Positions 12,888 to 26,823 are shown, counted from the stretch's first letter. The stretch: 64,000 bases of DNA from Paraspadella gotoi (GCA_051294375.1 CM119265.1:27610874-27674873), one strand, 5' to 3'. Notes: generated by a model from the sequence alone, not told the origin. Program-made: numbers and translations.

Positions 12888-15800
12888 GCTATAGTTAATT
12901 AACATTTAAAGTTAACATTTTTATAGTTAATAGCATTTAAAGTTTATTGTGATTACTATAAATCATGAAAATTTTATATTTCAAATTTCAGAATTTTTAA
13001 ATTATTACAAGAATGCCAAATTTTTATGTTTAATTGTTAAAATTAGTAAAAACTATAAAAATTAAGGGTTTTTTCCCTTATTTGACCCAGCTTTTCATCG
13101 AAATATTGAAAAACGCATCTATACTTTGTGTAGACAACTTTTTATGGGCTATCTGAATCCGTTCTTAAAAAATAAAATTTAAAAAAAAATTTTATTTCAT
13201 TGCCTATGCATTTATAAATATTTAAATACTTCAATGTTATACCTTGCTGCACTAGTTAAAAAAGTGATAGTAAATATTGATTTAAGTATATGATCGACAA
13301 ATAAATTTTATATGACAAATACTTCTAATGATAAAAAGGGATCAAATTTAACCACCTTAATATATATATTAAGGGTAGTAAAATTTTAAAATTTAACTTT
13401 AATTAAATTCTAAAAGTGCAAGGAAACGAACAATATTTATACTAATGAACATTTTATGTAATAAAAAAAAATTTATATAAAATTTTACAATTTACGCAGT
13501 AGGCCATATTTTATACTAGTACTCAACCAATAAATGTTAAAATTTTAAAACAGTTTTGTCTAAGATTTTTTTGCAGATTTGGATTAGTCATAAAAAGTTG
13601 ATAAAAAGAATATAACTCTTTTAAAATTCCTTCATATTAAGTGGGGTCAAAAATTAGAAAGAGCATATTTTGAGCTGAAAATTAACTTTTTATATATTAA
13701 TATAGTTTTTTAAAATTTTTTACTCAATTAATAAAATAATTTCTTAAAAATGATTTTAATTTTCTCTTTTATCAACTTTTTACGAGGAATTCTAAATCTG
13801 CAATCAAAATTAAGAAAAGCCTATTTTGAAATGTTTTGATTTTATAAGGATAATATATATATATATAATATATATAAATATAGCCTACCTACGAAATTAA
13901 AAAACATAAAATTAATTTTTTTTACAAAATAATGTTCACTGATGTGATGGTATGTTGTTCATAAATTGACTTTTAGAATTTTGCCATATGTAAACTTTTC
14001 ACTACGCCTTAATACATATATATATATATTATATGTATATATATGGCAAGTGATTTTGATTTGGGATATTTTCAACATCTGAAATTGAAACTTAAATAAC
14101 TATTAATTCTTTTTCCCACTGATAAATATGAAACTTTCTTTATTTTAAAAAAAACGGTTGGCATTAGTTATCTTCTCCTTATAACATGATCTCACTGGGT
14201 GAATTTCTAATGCTTTCAAAATACGGTAAGACATGATTTCTTTCACGTTAATCATTCCAATTACGCGGATCAGACCTTATCAGCCTTATAAAAAAGAAAA
14301 CTAAAACGATTTCATGGTAGAACAACTTTTAAAGATAAAATTGCTCGTAAGATCTGTCGCGTTTTTTAGATATATCTACTGCTTAGGCAAAAAATCGGCA
14401 CCCGTCATAATTATTAAACTTTGTTTTTGTTTTCCACTGCTTTTTGTGTTTCTTTTCTTTCTCAAACTTTCGCTCTGACTCTCTTTTTCTCTTTCTTCTG
14501 TGTGAAGTATTTTGATTCTTCACGCCAACATAATAAGCGTTAAATTTTATTTTATTTCGTCATAGTCACTCCTATCCTACAACTGTTCTCACCCTCAATA
14601 CTATCCATAACTCAATTCTTTGGTGGACGTTCTCTCTCTTTTCTCTCTCTCTCTCTTCTCTCTCTCTCTTGTATGTATAGTTAATAACATTTAAAAGTTA
14701 ACATTTATAGTTAATAGCATTTAAAGTTTATTGTATTACTATAAATCATGAAATATTTATATTTCAACATTTCAGAATTTTAAATTATTACAAGAATGCC
14801 AAATTTTTATGTGTTAATTGTTAAAATTAGTAAAAAATATAAAAATTAAGGGTTTTTCCCTTATTTGACCCACTTTTCATCGAAAATATATTGAAAAACG
14901 CATTTATACTTTGTGTAGACAACACTTTTTATGGGCTATCTGAATCCGTTCTTAAAAAATAAAATTTAAAAAAAAATTTTATTTCAATTGCCTATGCATT
15001 TATAAATATTTAAATACTTCAATGTTATACTGTGCTGCACTAGATGTAAAAAAAGTTGATAGTAAATATTGATTAAGTATATGTATCGACCAAATAAATT
15101 TTATATGACAAAACTTCTAATGATAAAAAGGGATCAAATTTAACCCACACTTCAATATATATATTAAGGCGTAGTAAAATTTTTAATTTAACTTTAATTA
15201 AATTCTAAAAGTGGGAGGAGACGACAATATAATATAACTAATAAACATTTATGTAATAAAAAATTTATAATAAATTTTACAATTTACCGCAGTAGGCCAT
15301 ATTTATACTAAAGTAACAGAAACCAATAAATGTTAAATTTTAAAACAGTTTTGTCTAAGATTTTTTTGCAGATTTGATTAGTCAAAAAAGTTGATAAAAA
15401 GAAATATAACTCTTTTTAAAAATTCCTTCATTAAGTGGGTCAAAAATTAGAAAGAAGCTATATTTTTTAAGCTGAAATTAACTTTTTATATATTAAATAT
15501 AGTTTTTAAATTTTTTACTCACTTAATAAAATATTTTTAAAAATGATTTATATTTTCTTTATCAACTTTTTACGAGGAATTCAAATCTGCAATCAAAATT
15601 AAGAAAAGCCTATTTTTGAAATTTTTTGATTTTATAAGGAAAATAAAATGATATAATTACCTACTACTATATATAAAATATGCCTACTACGAAAATTAAA
15701 AACAATGAAAAATTTAATTTTTTTTTACAAAATAATGTTCACTGTATGTGATGGTAATGATGTTGTTCATAATTGACTTTTAGAATTTCATATGTAACTT

Positions 15801-16422
15801 TCACTACGCCTTAAGGTATGATAGTGTATCAGTACCTATCTACTTATAATTATGGCAGTGATTTTGATTGGGTATTCTTCAACATTGAAATTGAACTATA
15901 AATAACTATTAATTCTTTTTTCCCACTGATAAAATAAGAAAACTTTCTTTATTTAAAAAACGGTTGGCATTAGTTATCTTCTCCTTATAACATGGATCTC
16001 ACTGTGAGATGTTTCTAATGTTTTCAAAATACGAACTCAACTTTCTTCACGTTAATTCATCCAATTACGTGATAACCTTTATAAATAAAGAAATAAAACC
16101 GAATTTATCATTGGTAAGAAAACTTTTAAGATAAATGCTCGTAAACCTTGTCGCGTTTTAGATATACTAACTAGACCGTAGGCAAAAAATCGGCACGCTA
16201 TATTATTAAACTTTGTTTTTGTTTTCCACTGCTTTTCTTGTTTTCTTTCTTTCTTAAACTTTCGCTCTGACTCTCTTTTTCTCTTTCTCTCTGTGTGAAG
16301 TATTTTGATTCTTCACGCCAACATAATAAGCGTTAAATTTTATTTTATTTCGTCATAGTCACTCCTATCCTACAACTATTCTCACCCTCAATACTATCCA
16401 TAACTCAATTCTTTGGTGGACG

Positions 16423-16463
<41 letters not shown>
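11085..16463 (+). repeat. Tandem triplication of a 1.79-kb unit
   Basis: Three copies: about 11085-12890, 12961-14747 and 14748-16463. The marker TTTGGTGGACGTTCTCTCTC recurs at about 12832, 14620 and 16411, giving spacings near 1790. Each unit ends in a (CT)n run and contains a foldback centre (AAAGTTGATAAA...AAGTGGGTCAAAAATTA and its complement). Copies differ mainly by one- and two-base insertions or deletions, many in homopolymers. Confidence 0.9.
12843..12883 (+). repeat. (CT)n microsatellite ending unit 1
   Basis: About 40 bases of CT; equivalent tracts at 14628-14671 and 16425-16466. Confidence 0.95.
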
Positions 16464-16468
<5 letters not shown>

Positions 16469-16589
16469 ATCATAATGTTTGGTAAAATTAACACTGCGCT
16501 GAAGAAGACTCGAAAAAGAGACAAAGCATGTCCATTTCAAAAATAAAACTCGTTGTTTGTAAACAAAAATAAACTTTGTTTTCTCTCTC

Positions 16590-17240
16590 AATTTTATTTC
16601 GAGAAAACTTCGGTAGCGTATGATTTTATTCAAAGTTTGGTTGCCAAGCAGATTTAAAAAATCGACAGATTTTTGCAAAAATTTTTTCCGCAAAAAGCTG
16701 TCGATTGAAAGAAATTAATTTCCTGACGCTTCCCCTTTCTATAAACGAATGCGGTTTTTTTTTAATTTGTCAACTTTAGTATATTTCTCATCTATTAAAT
16801 TTATAAAATATGTCAAAAACCGAATTTTAGTTTAAATAAAACGCACCTCAAATATCCTCACAAATTAAAAGTAGGCTTAAAAATTTTTTTGCAGCAAAAC
16901 TACTAAATTTTTTGCCCTAATTTTTTAGGTACCAGAAGCACTAACAATAGGGAATATTTGATTAGAATTGTGGACATTTTGAAGTATTTTCGTTTAACAA
17001 ATTGTAATAAAATGTAAAATGTAAAATTTTAAGTTTTTGACTGACAATAGATGACTAACAGCAAATGAACCAACTCAGAAGTAAAGAAGTTAAGAAAGAC
17101 CCAAAAGCCGGAGTAAAAAATTTTTTTTCAATGATCTTTGCATTCAAATCTCAAGACAAAAGTCAAAATGGACAAAAATGGACATAATTTTTTTATTAAA
17201 AATAGCAAAAATGATATTGATTCTTGATTAGAAAATGCAG
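16590..17240 (+). repeat. R3 dispersed repeat, copy 1
   Basis: Shares ordered blocks with 27480-28200 and, inverted, 34340-34960: GCAGATTTAA..AATCGACAG, TTTTTCCGCAAAA, CCTGACGCTT and AATGGACAAAAATGGACAT near the far end. Confidence 0.8.
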
Positions 17241-18290
17241 CAGATGATTTCAATTAATCTGTAGTCTCGCCAAGTTTGTCTTAAAATTTAATCATTTTTG
17301 TTGGTAATATTCTAACAATATTGAAAAAAGTGGTTTTTTTGCTAAATTCCTCGATATAAATCACTGCCATATCTACTTTAAAATTTTAAAAGTTTTACAA
17401 CAAATGGGTCAAAATTGGAAAAAAATTATCATTTATTATCATTGGCTAATTTTTATGGTATTCTCAAATTTTAACTGATAAAACAAACAAGTTCTAAAAT
17501 GTTGTATTATTAACCTTTAAGGTCCGGGATCACTCAATTCAAATTATAATTAGGCTAAAACCGATCTCGGATTTTGAAAGAAGAGCTCCTGACGATTCTG
17601 AAAATGTATTCACTTTACTATTTTTTCAAAGGCATAGTCGTTTTTTTGATTTTTTTGTACTATATAAAATAAAAGAAACCTATTGAATGAGTTGCAGCCA
17701 AACGGTTAAGGCGGTTTCTAATAAAGTTTGGGATGAATTACCTTTAGGTTCATCAATTCCAATTTCATATGAAAGAATACTTTCAAGAATTTGCCTTCCT
17801 TCATAGAAAATTGTGTTATTTTAGTACTTTTTTGAGATTAATTCCATTATTCTTTTTGAAACAAAAAGCGTTTTTCAAAAAGCGCTCATAGAATCTCCCC
17901 ACCCTTTCTTTTCCTTTGCCATTAGTTATTTTTTTATGCTAAATTTAGTCCAACGGTTTGAGCATGCAACTCTCGTTTTCAACCTTCTTTTCGTCAAGAA
18001 AGTTAAATTCGTACTCCCATTACTTTGCAAGATTCAACACATAACATACACAAACCGGGGATGTGATGGATGGAGTTTGTTTTAACGGCCGATGTCTTAA
18101 AAAAACGGCTTACTGTTTTAATTTTTTAATCCCAGAGTTGTAGTTTTTTTCTTAGTGATTCCCTAGAAAAATAGGGCAACTATTTTTATGATATAAGCAT
18201 TTACATAAATAAAAGAACATTGAAATTAATTTGATAAGTTTTTTAACTAACTAATAAACTCATAAAACCATAAAAACCGTCTGGAAAATG
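17240..18290. other. AT-rich non-coding DNA
   Basis: No exon, RNA gene or repeat shared elsewhere in the window that I can support. Confidence 0.45.
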
Positions 18291-18925
18291 TGTAGTAAGG
18301 CGTAGTGAAAGTTAACATACGAAAATTCTAAAAGTCAATTATGAACAACATACCATCAGTAACAATAATTTGTAAAAAAAATTTATTTTATGTTTTTTAA
18401 TTTTCGCAGTAGGCTATATTTATATATAGTACTATACCTTATAAAATCGAAAAATTTCAAAATAGCTTTTCTTAATTCTGATTGCAGATTTGAATTCCTC
18501 GTCAAAAGTTGATAAAGAAATATAAATCATTTTTAAAAATTCTTTCATTAAGTGGGTTAAAAAATTAAAAACTAATTTAAATGTAAAAGTTAATTTTCAT
18601 AGCTTAAATATATAGCGTTTTTCTAATTTTTTGACCCACTTAATGAAGGAATTTTTCAAAAGATGTTATATTTCTTTTTTATCAACTTTTAATGACGAAT
18701 CAAATGCTGAAAAAAAATCTTGAAATTTTTGAAATTTTTAACATTTATTGTTTAGTACTAGTATAAATAATGGCCTAACTGGCTGTAATTGTAAGTTTAT
18801 TATAATTTTTTTTTTAAATTAATGTTCATTAGTATATATTGTTCGTTCTCACTTTTTAGAATTTTAATTAAAGTTAAATTTATTACAAATTTTTACGCCG
18901 TTATGTGTAGAGTAGTTTATTTAGA
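18290..18925 (-). repeat. Inverted partial copy of the 1.79-kb unit
   Basis: The minus strand matches the unit's second half, including TAGAATTTTCATATGT (diverged), the GTTCA..TTGAC segment, and both arms of the foldback (AAGTGGGTTAAAAAATTA and its complement within 200 bases). Confidence 0.75.
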
Positions 18926-19905
18926 CTTATTGTGATACACTCAAAGTACGTACTTGCATCAAAGAAGAAATTAATATACTTACCTGGTATATAGAGGGTA
19001 GAAATTGTGAGCTTACTGTAAGAATCAATATTGTCTAGAATTTTAGCTTAACCTTTAAAAATTATTTTCTCTTGTGAAATCTAGTTTTACCAAAAAAAAA
19101 ATTTGTTTAAATTTTTATGACATTTTAGGTAGATTTTTAAAAAGTTTTCGATTAATTTTAAATGGAAATTCTTTACAGGATGCAGAATGAAATTAAGAAT
19201 CAGTAAATTGAGATTTCTACACATTTTAGGTTGAGTGATCCCTGGCTTAAGTAGCCATAGCCGATGAAATTTAAATGCTAATGTTAAACAGCGTTAAAAT
19301 AATCTATCATGACTATAGATTTTGTGTATTAAAATATTTTTTGGTCAAAATTGTTTTCTTCTGAGGGTACTCGCCTAATTAAAAATATTTTTTACTATAT
19401 AGAGCAAAATATTTTTTTTTAAATCTTAAATTTTTTGATGATTCTGATAGAGCATAAAAAGTTAACAGAATATAATAGACTTTTAAAATTCTTACGTCTT
19501 CTATGTGAAATATTAAAAAACTGATAAAATCATCGAAAGATAATAATGATGATGATTTTTTATAGTTTTTCTTTTTATTTTTGACACACTTATCGTAAAA
19601 AATTTAAAAAAGAATCATACTTTGTGAAACAACTTTTTATGAGCTATCTGAATCTGGTCTTAAATTTAAAAATCTAAAAAAATTTGACCTTTCCTATCTA
19701 TAATAAATATTTTAAAAAATTAATTACTAGGGTATAGAGCCATATTATAAATTTTTTGTCCATGAAAGTATCCTTAAAATGTCTAAATATTCGTTTGAGC
19801 AATGTACTCACTCTAAATTTTTGACTCCCTCATTGAGTGCGGCTACCCCTACCTTAAGTAACTGTTTAACAATCTGATGAAGGTTAAAAAAAATTAAAAT
19901 TTTTA
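18926..19905. other. AT-rich non-coding DNA with a dispersed fragment
   Basis: 19630-19780 resembles 50930-51060 (AACTTTTTATGAGCTATCTG, then CTATCTATAATAAATATT). No gene seen. Confidence 0.5.
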
Positions 19906-19907
19906 GC

Positions 19908-20460
19908 CGGATCTGCTTATTAACAGATTCCGGCTCTATAATTCACTTTGTCGGTCTGTCGGTCGCCACCCATTATCTTGTGGGTAAGTCACTTATATCA
20001 TCTCAGAACATCGAATTATAAAAAAATTATGCCAAAAAAATGATGTCCGTCCATCCGTCCGTCCGTCCGACCTCTTTCGCTTTCAACGCCAATTACTCAT
20101 GATATTATTGGGCGATTAACTTTTGTGTGTGTATAAAGAAGTGTGTGATTAAACAGGAAATCAAGTTTCCATGGAATCGTCCGAATGGAAAAAATGGAAA
20201 AAAAACAAAAAACCGGCTTCATCAAATTAATTAAACAATCAATCGATTTATTAATATCTTTGTCGTCGTTGCCATCTTCGTCGTCGTTGTTTTTCTCTCA
20301 AAAATATTTAAAAAAAACAAGTTTATGAAAACAATTAATTTAATAATCAATTAATTAATGTGTAATTAATTAATGTTTTAACTAATTTATTGATTAAATA
20401 ATTAATTACCGCTAATGATCGTGGGTAGATTCGATAAACTTGCTCAAACTTGTTTTTATA
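19908..20460 (+). repeat. R1 family element, near complete
   Basis: Starts with the hairpin GCCGGATCTGCTTATTAACAG, then CTCTATAATTCACTTTGTCG. Continues with TCCGTCCGTCC and one ACTCATGAT..GTGTGTGATT..GGAATCGTCC module, and ends TAGATTCGATAAACTTGCTC, AAACTTG. Compare copies at 32971, 60527-61752 and 62004. Confidence 0.8.
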
Positions 20461-20739
20461 TTATCCAGTATAAACCTAAATATTAGACTATTTCAAATTC
20501 ACTAATAATATCGCCAAACGACTTCTTTAATTTGGTTTCACTTTGTCCCTTCAACATTTTAAAATCCTTAAAACAAAAAAATGACCGAAATAAACGTAAT
20601 AAAAATATTAAAATATAAACGAAATAAAAGTATATTTCATGTTTATATTGAAGATTCAGCTTACAATCAGAGTCTTTGAGACAACAAAATATGAACTTCA
20701 ATAATTACCATCTTTCTTGATCTCTTTGGTTAGTACGAA

Positions 20740-20860
20740 GCTTACTTCATTTAAAAAAACGGTAGTCTCAAGTTATCTCCTTCTTATCACTTAGAACTTC
20801 GCAGGTAAATTTCTATGAGATAATAATACGGTAAGACATGATTTCTTCAATGATTGTCAA
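20740..20860 (+). repeat. R4 dispersed fragment
   Basis: Resembles the part of the 1.79-kb unit at 12370-12470 (GTTATCT..CTTATAAC, ACGGTAAGACATGATTTC). An inverted relative lies at about 35500-35710. Confidence 0.6.
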
Positions 20861-21013
20861 TCTAATCTCATTAGCTGCTTAATTTTAGAAATAAGTATGT
20901 TTGAATTTTTATGGTACAAATACATTTTAAAGATCGAATTCCTCATAAAAATCTTCACGTCTTTTACTTACACAAAACTATTCAGGCAAGACGCCACATT
21001 ATCTGATACAATT

Positions 21014-21050
21014 TTTATCGAGCCTTGACCGGCGAAGCCGGGTCAGGCTC
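21014..21050. repeat. Near-perfect hairpin
   Basis: GAGCCTTGACCGGC, loop GAA, GCCGGGTCAGGCTC: arms of 14 bases with one bulge. A related GC hairpin is at 39182-39215 (AGGACGGGC..GCCCGCCGGGCTC). It could be a transposon terminus. Confidence 0.7.
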
Positions 21051-22040
21051 TATTAATGTCATTTAGAAAGGGGAGTTGACGTTTTCTTTGTGAGGCGCAC
21101 TTGCGAAAGTCGTTCTGAGCGTATCGTGGGTTCCTCATCCGTTTTTAAATATCCTTGTTTCTCGATATTATACGATAATCTACTACGGTCCTTCTTTAAT
21201 ATTGCCGGGTTTGCGCTGTAGACTTACGTAACCAGTTTTATTTTTTTATAAAATAAAAATTATTATGAATTATGATAAATGTTTTACTCAAGTGTGCGAT
21301 CATAGTAAGTTAAAAATTTATGATATGGCTTTTCATTCTTTGAAATAGTCTGTAGATATTTGTTTCTGTTTTAATAATTAATCATTTGGATTTAAGAGAT
21401 ATTTTTTTTGTTTGAATTTCCACTTCAACAATTATGATTTACTTGCAATATGTGCAAATGTGAGATTTATAGTACTATTTATTAATATATCCTCAAAATA
21501 TTTAAGTATAGTAGAAGAGAGTTTCGCTTTAAGCTAATTACATATTGCAGTATATAAATATTGTATGATGAAAATTTCAAAAAATTTTTTTAAATTTCTC
21601 TAATAAAAATGGTAACTCAAAGGTATTCGGTGTAATTGAGGTTTAGCTATCAAATCTTAATTTTAATACAAAATATAATAAAATTTCGCTCTACTCACAC
21701 GCTTTGCTATGGTGTATAAGCAAAAGTTTGGAAAAGTTTTCCTAAATTAGTGAGAAGCGCGGCGTATATAGAAAGAACATTAAGTATAAGATATACAATT
21801 TTTTGTCCACTCTTCTTTGATCTAATTATATTATTAATTGATAAATTAAATATATATTTATATAATTATTGCACCTTATAAGTAAATAGGTGTGTGAGTA
21901 TATGATATGAGATTATATATCTTTATATTATATTATCCGAGAGATGAGAAATATTTTAATTATTATACTATAAAATATAAAAATATATCTCCGACTCTGA
22001 TTTGTTTCCATAAATATAAGTGTATTAAGTTCTCTAATAG
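21050..22040. other. AT-rich non-coding DNA
   Basis: Nothing supported beyond short AT repeats. Confidence 0.45.
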
Positions 22041-22049
22041 TAGAGACCC

Positions 22050-24700
22050 TAACTAGTGAATAACACTCCCCGCCATTGGGTCAACCTAACAAAAAAGGTG
22101 ATTGAAAGGGCAAAGAGGTTTTTATCTAAAACTCTATTAACTACCTCTAATTGTCTTGCCTTATTATAGGTACACTTAACGGATTGATACAAGTATAGAA
22201 TTGAGAGTGTTGACGCCTCTCGCGAGTGAGTGGAGATATTTTCGTAATTTAGACCTTATAAGAAAACGCCTGAAAAGTACAATAAGAATTGGATGTTTTT
22301 ATGGTAGATAAATGTGGAGGATTAGCGAAGGATAACGGCTGAGGGATTCTTATTTAATAATGGTGGATGCGCAAATTAAATAGAGAGATATTATGTTTCA
22401 CAGATAAAGGTTATATAGCATCAGATTGTATACATGTTGTTGTAGAGAAATAGGTTTGGTAGGAGTGCTTGATGCACCGGAAGTAATCTTTTTTCTAGAA
22501 GAATTTGCAAAATGGTATGGAGCTTATATGGAGGCCAAGAACATTGTGGTATGAATATGGAAATTGGATTATTCCTTAGGGCGAGAATGTAGCAGGTGCA
22601 TGTACCTTTGTATTAGTCGGGTTTTATGCCTGAGGTGCTCTGTAAGGGCTTGGTCATGCTTGCCTTCACCCAAGTGTTTGAACCTTCGGGGGTACGCTTT
22701 GCATTGTTATTTGATAGGTTCACCAATTTATTATATATCTGAGTTATTATCATTCATAATGTGAGCTGATTTCAAAATCGAGATCCATAATGTTGTTTTG
22801 TCAACTATGTGGAGATTTTTAAGTATATAGTTAGTATTAAAGAAGTGACTATTCATAAAAGAACATGATCGGCATATGTTCTTGAACATATGTTCCATTT
22901 TACGCAATTTTGAACACTCAACTGTCTCCTCACAGTAGGAATGAATGGATAATATCTCGGAGTATACAAATAATCGTTCTAGAAAGTAAGTGGCAGAAAT
23001 TATGCTATTTGAAACATGTCCAATCTAGTATTCCCGCATTAATTCGTTCAGGTCCTGACTTGCTCATTTTAGAGGTAAATCCTTTGGTAGACCCAATAGA
23101 AGGTTGAAGTGAAATGTCATTTGCGGAAACTTATTCTCAATTGAAAAGAAATATAAGTTTAAAGACAAAAATTATTAGTAATATAACTAGGTCATAGTTG
23201 AGGCAAAAGAGAGAAATGGGAAAAAATGAGTATAACTTTGTATTATAAAGAGTCTTCTACATTTCCTATATAAAGTATGTTGGGATGGAGGGCCATATCT
23301 CTCGTGGGGAGGGTGCCGAGATTATTTATGAACTAAAATCGGTTTTTGACCTGTTGGATACTTCTTTACTATGTATGATAATCTTGCTCTTATAATTAGT
23401 CGTAGAGGACAACAGGCATAACTAAAATGATTAAGTACTCTAATATTATTAAATGAGAACAACCAGCCATGTCACTTTTATTATGCCAATTATGGTAGGA
23501 AGAGGTATGGGCTTTTTGTGATCTTTGTGGGTGTTTGTAGCACGTGAAGATGGCATATTTTGATCACTGAGAAAGAGGAGATGGAGGCCGTCGAAAGAAC
23601 TTAATTGGGAGAATATCTCGTCACGGTGCTCGCACACTGTTCTCAGAGACAGGATTTTTGGTGATGCGAGTGAGAGAACAAAGTATATTGATTATTAGCG
23701 AAGAAGGATGAGACTTACGGTACTGTAAATTAGGAATGTAAGGGGTTTAAGTCGCACGCGTTGGAAGAAATAATTAGGAGTCTGACATTTTTATATTTCT
23801 ATAAGATGCATTCGCTTGAAATATTCAATGATGAGAGCACAAGGAATTTAAGGAACATTGTCACCTATGATTGTCGGGGTTCGCGCGGTCTGAGGTATGA
23901 GCTGTGCGCAACCATATAATATTTGGCGGTGGACCTATCTCAATCACTTATATCATTTGGTACCAGGGATTATAGACACAAGATTATTTGGGGGCTGGCA
24001 AAAATTAATTGTAAAATTGAGAATCAGTTAATTGGGGCAAAAAAATATTTAAAAAAAAAGAATGTCAATTAGTCGGGGTAATGTACTCCGGAAGGTACAT
24101 TAAATGTGTACTGACTGGATATGTAGAGTTGGGCCGTGAACCTCAATAACCCGGTTATTAAATTAGGCCGCTAATAAATGAAACTTATTCATAATCTAAT
24201 TAGAGTGCGTATTGACTTGTCGGGTATGGGAGTATTTGACATTTAATGAAATTTTGTGTGCGGATAGGGTAAGCTGTTGTGCACATGTGAGCTGGGTATA
24301 TGAGAGGTTATTCGGAGTGTTACAGCTCGATTCCCGATGAGGACATTGACGTTTGGTTTTATATTTGAGGATCATTGAGGCAATTAGAATATATAATTAA
24401 ATATTACGTATTCTTGGAAAGTATGATTATAGTCAGCCACGAGTCTGATCTCTTTGTCTATTTGTAAGTCGTGCTAAATTGGGTTTCTAGAAATTAGTCT
24501 GACCTCTTGTGAGAGAGTTTTATTTGAATGTCTTTGGGTCGCAGAATATGTTTAAAATCTAAAGTTTTATCCGATTTAAGTAATTATAGCGTTTTATTAG
24601 GGTCTTTTGTGTTAGTTTATTTGAGATAGATCTTAGTTTAAATGTAGGAAATAAATATACTTAAACACTTGTTTTTTTTAGGTTTTATCTCACTGTCTTG
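22050..24700. mobile_element. C-poor, G/T-rich transposon-like relic
   Basis: The plus strand is markedly poor in C over about 2.6 kb, with no long frame. About 23097-24050 is homologous in order to 50021-50615 and 54635-55230: GGTTGA(A)GTGAAATGTCATT, GCAGCACGTGA.GATGGCATATTTTGA, then GATTTAGAACAAGATTATT-like and TTGGCAAA segments. Element class cannot be named. Confidence 0.5.
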
Positions 24701-25199
24701 TCCTGATTGATTAGGCGTCATGTTCTTGTTTTTTATTCTCACCTGTCTTTATCTAGGTTGAATATATATTTATTTTGCAAGAATATATTAATATGTATGT
24801 AAATGTGTGTATCAAATATATAATAATTAATTACAATAATTTATGATTAATTGCTAGTTTATGTATTAATATATTAATAACAAAAGAAAAGTAAAATATA
24901 AATAAAAAACAAATCAAAAAAAAGTGCCGCTGCTTTTCTGAAATCGGTTTAAAAACGATAGTTCAGTTTCTCTCTGTCTCTCTTTGTTGTGCGAATCCTT
25001 GCGTGATCGTCGTTTTTGAAAAATTCTGATATCTTTTTTTCTTTCTAAAAACATATATAGCCGTCCCATCTGTAGTATAATAATAGCGATTCTCAATAAG
25101 TCGTGATTGGCTGTGGATTGGGAAATTAGCGAATCTGCTTCCGTGTATGGAAGTCTCGTTAGTTGAAAAAGATAGCTGATGTTACAGAAGCTGTCTCGA

Positions 25200-25256
25200 C
25201 TTCATCTCTCTCTACGTCTCCCTCCCGTTCCCTCACCTCTCTCTCTCATCTTCTCT

Positions 25257-25307
<51 letters not shown>

Positions 25308-25673
25308 AGCAAAAAAAATTATTCACTTTGTTTTACCACCGTTTTTTGAAAAATTCTTATTATTTTCTTTCCTTCTAAAAACTTATTTATCGCCATTTAT
25401 TCCGCGCTTCTTTTCAATACAAAATCCCAAATTTACATTGAGATTTTCGTGGATTTTTTTGAGAAAATTGAAGAATAACTAACTTCACCTGGATTTCGTG
25501 GCCGTTGCGGGCAACGAGTAAACAATGTCGAGGAACATGACCTAATAACGCGTTACGTGTATAAAAAAAATCAACTTGACCGAGAATCACGCGATATAAC
25601 AAGAGTGACCTAATATTGCGTATCGTTGGCGGGAAAACTTCTCTCTCTTCTCTCTCTCTCTCTCTATCTCTCT

Positions 25674-25728
<55 letters not shown>

Positions 25729-25822
25729 GTTCTCTCTCTCTCTCTCACTCAACTCTCCTTTTTTTTTTTACAAAAAAAAATTTATTCACTTGTAAACGAG
25801 TAAACACGTGTTCCGGCTCTCT

Positions 25823-25853
<31 letters not shown>

Positions 25854-26049
25854 TCTATCTTTCTCTCCTATCTGTCTCTCTCTCTCTTTCTCTCTTTCTA
25901 TCTTTTTTTTTGTACAAAAATAATTTTAGTCACCTTTTTTTTACCTTCCGTCACTGCGCGACGAGTAAAGAGTTCCGGCTCTCTCTATCTCTCTCTCTCC
26001 TCTCTTTTTTTTTTACAAAAAAAAAATTTTTTAGTCACTTTTTTTCACA

Positions 26050-26086
<37 letters not shown>

Positions 26087-26100
26087 ATGTACGACCGTTC
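25200..26100 (+). repeat. Long (CT)n microsatellite cluster with R5 repeats
   Basis: Repeated CT runs up to about 90 bases (25258-25301, 25640-25755, 25818-25910, 26048-26089), separated by TTTTTACAAAAAAAA..CACTT spacers. R5 segments (CAAAATCCCAAATTTACAT) occur at about 25422 and 26177, and inverted at 38460-38520. Confidence 0.9.
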
Positions 26101-26784
26101 GTTTTTTGAAAAATTCTTATATTTTTTTCCTTCTAAAAACTTTTATTATCGCCATTTATTTTTTTTTCTACTATACAAAATCCCAAATTTACATCCGAGA
26201 TTTTCATAGATTCCTTTTAAGAAAAAAGGAAAAAATAACTTATAATGCAGGCAATGTCACATGTACATCAGCTTGCTGCTGTACATATAGCTGCTAATGT
26301 CCGGCAATTGCGCGGATTAATTAATTAAATATATAACTTTCTAACAAAAAAAATTTTTATTGATTTTTTGTTTATTACTGTAACTTTGGACCGGCGCCCC
26401 ACTATTGGCAAATTATATCAAAATAGGAGTTGAGAAAGAGAGATATTGTCAAATTAAACATTACTTTTTTTGTTATTCTAATAATTTTACAATTTAAAAT
26501 TGTAAATTTTTTAGTGTATATATTTAATCATTTTTTATTCTTTTTTAAAATAATAATTATTTGAGTTGGGATAAATATTTAATAATTAGTTAAATATGCA
26601 AATATGAAATTTGACCTCGGTCTGGTTTCTTCTTAAAAAAAAGAACAATCTAAAATTTCATTAAGAAAAGAGAGAAGGAAAAGAGTTCGTCCCTACTCAG
26701 ATACGTCGAAAAACGAGTTCAGCTCTGCAGGGCGGTCCAGCTTCTGATTATACTTTATATAAACGAGAGTGAAAACTGACCAGC

Positions 26785-26792
26785 CTCTCTCA

Positions 26793-26823
<31 letters not shown>

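Noticed and set aside
22937-22987. Possible exon between CTCCTCACAG and GAAA/GTAAGT reading RNEWIISRSIQIIVLE
   Set aside because: Good splice-like borders, but phases (2 in, 1 out) fit no exon of either gene and it lies within a transposon-like relic.
25626-26297. 223-codon open frame rich in Ser-Leu
   Set aside because: It is translated (CT)n microsatellite; Ser-Leu repeats appear in any frame of such DNA.
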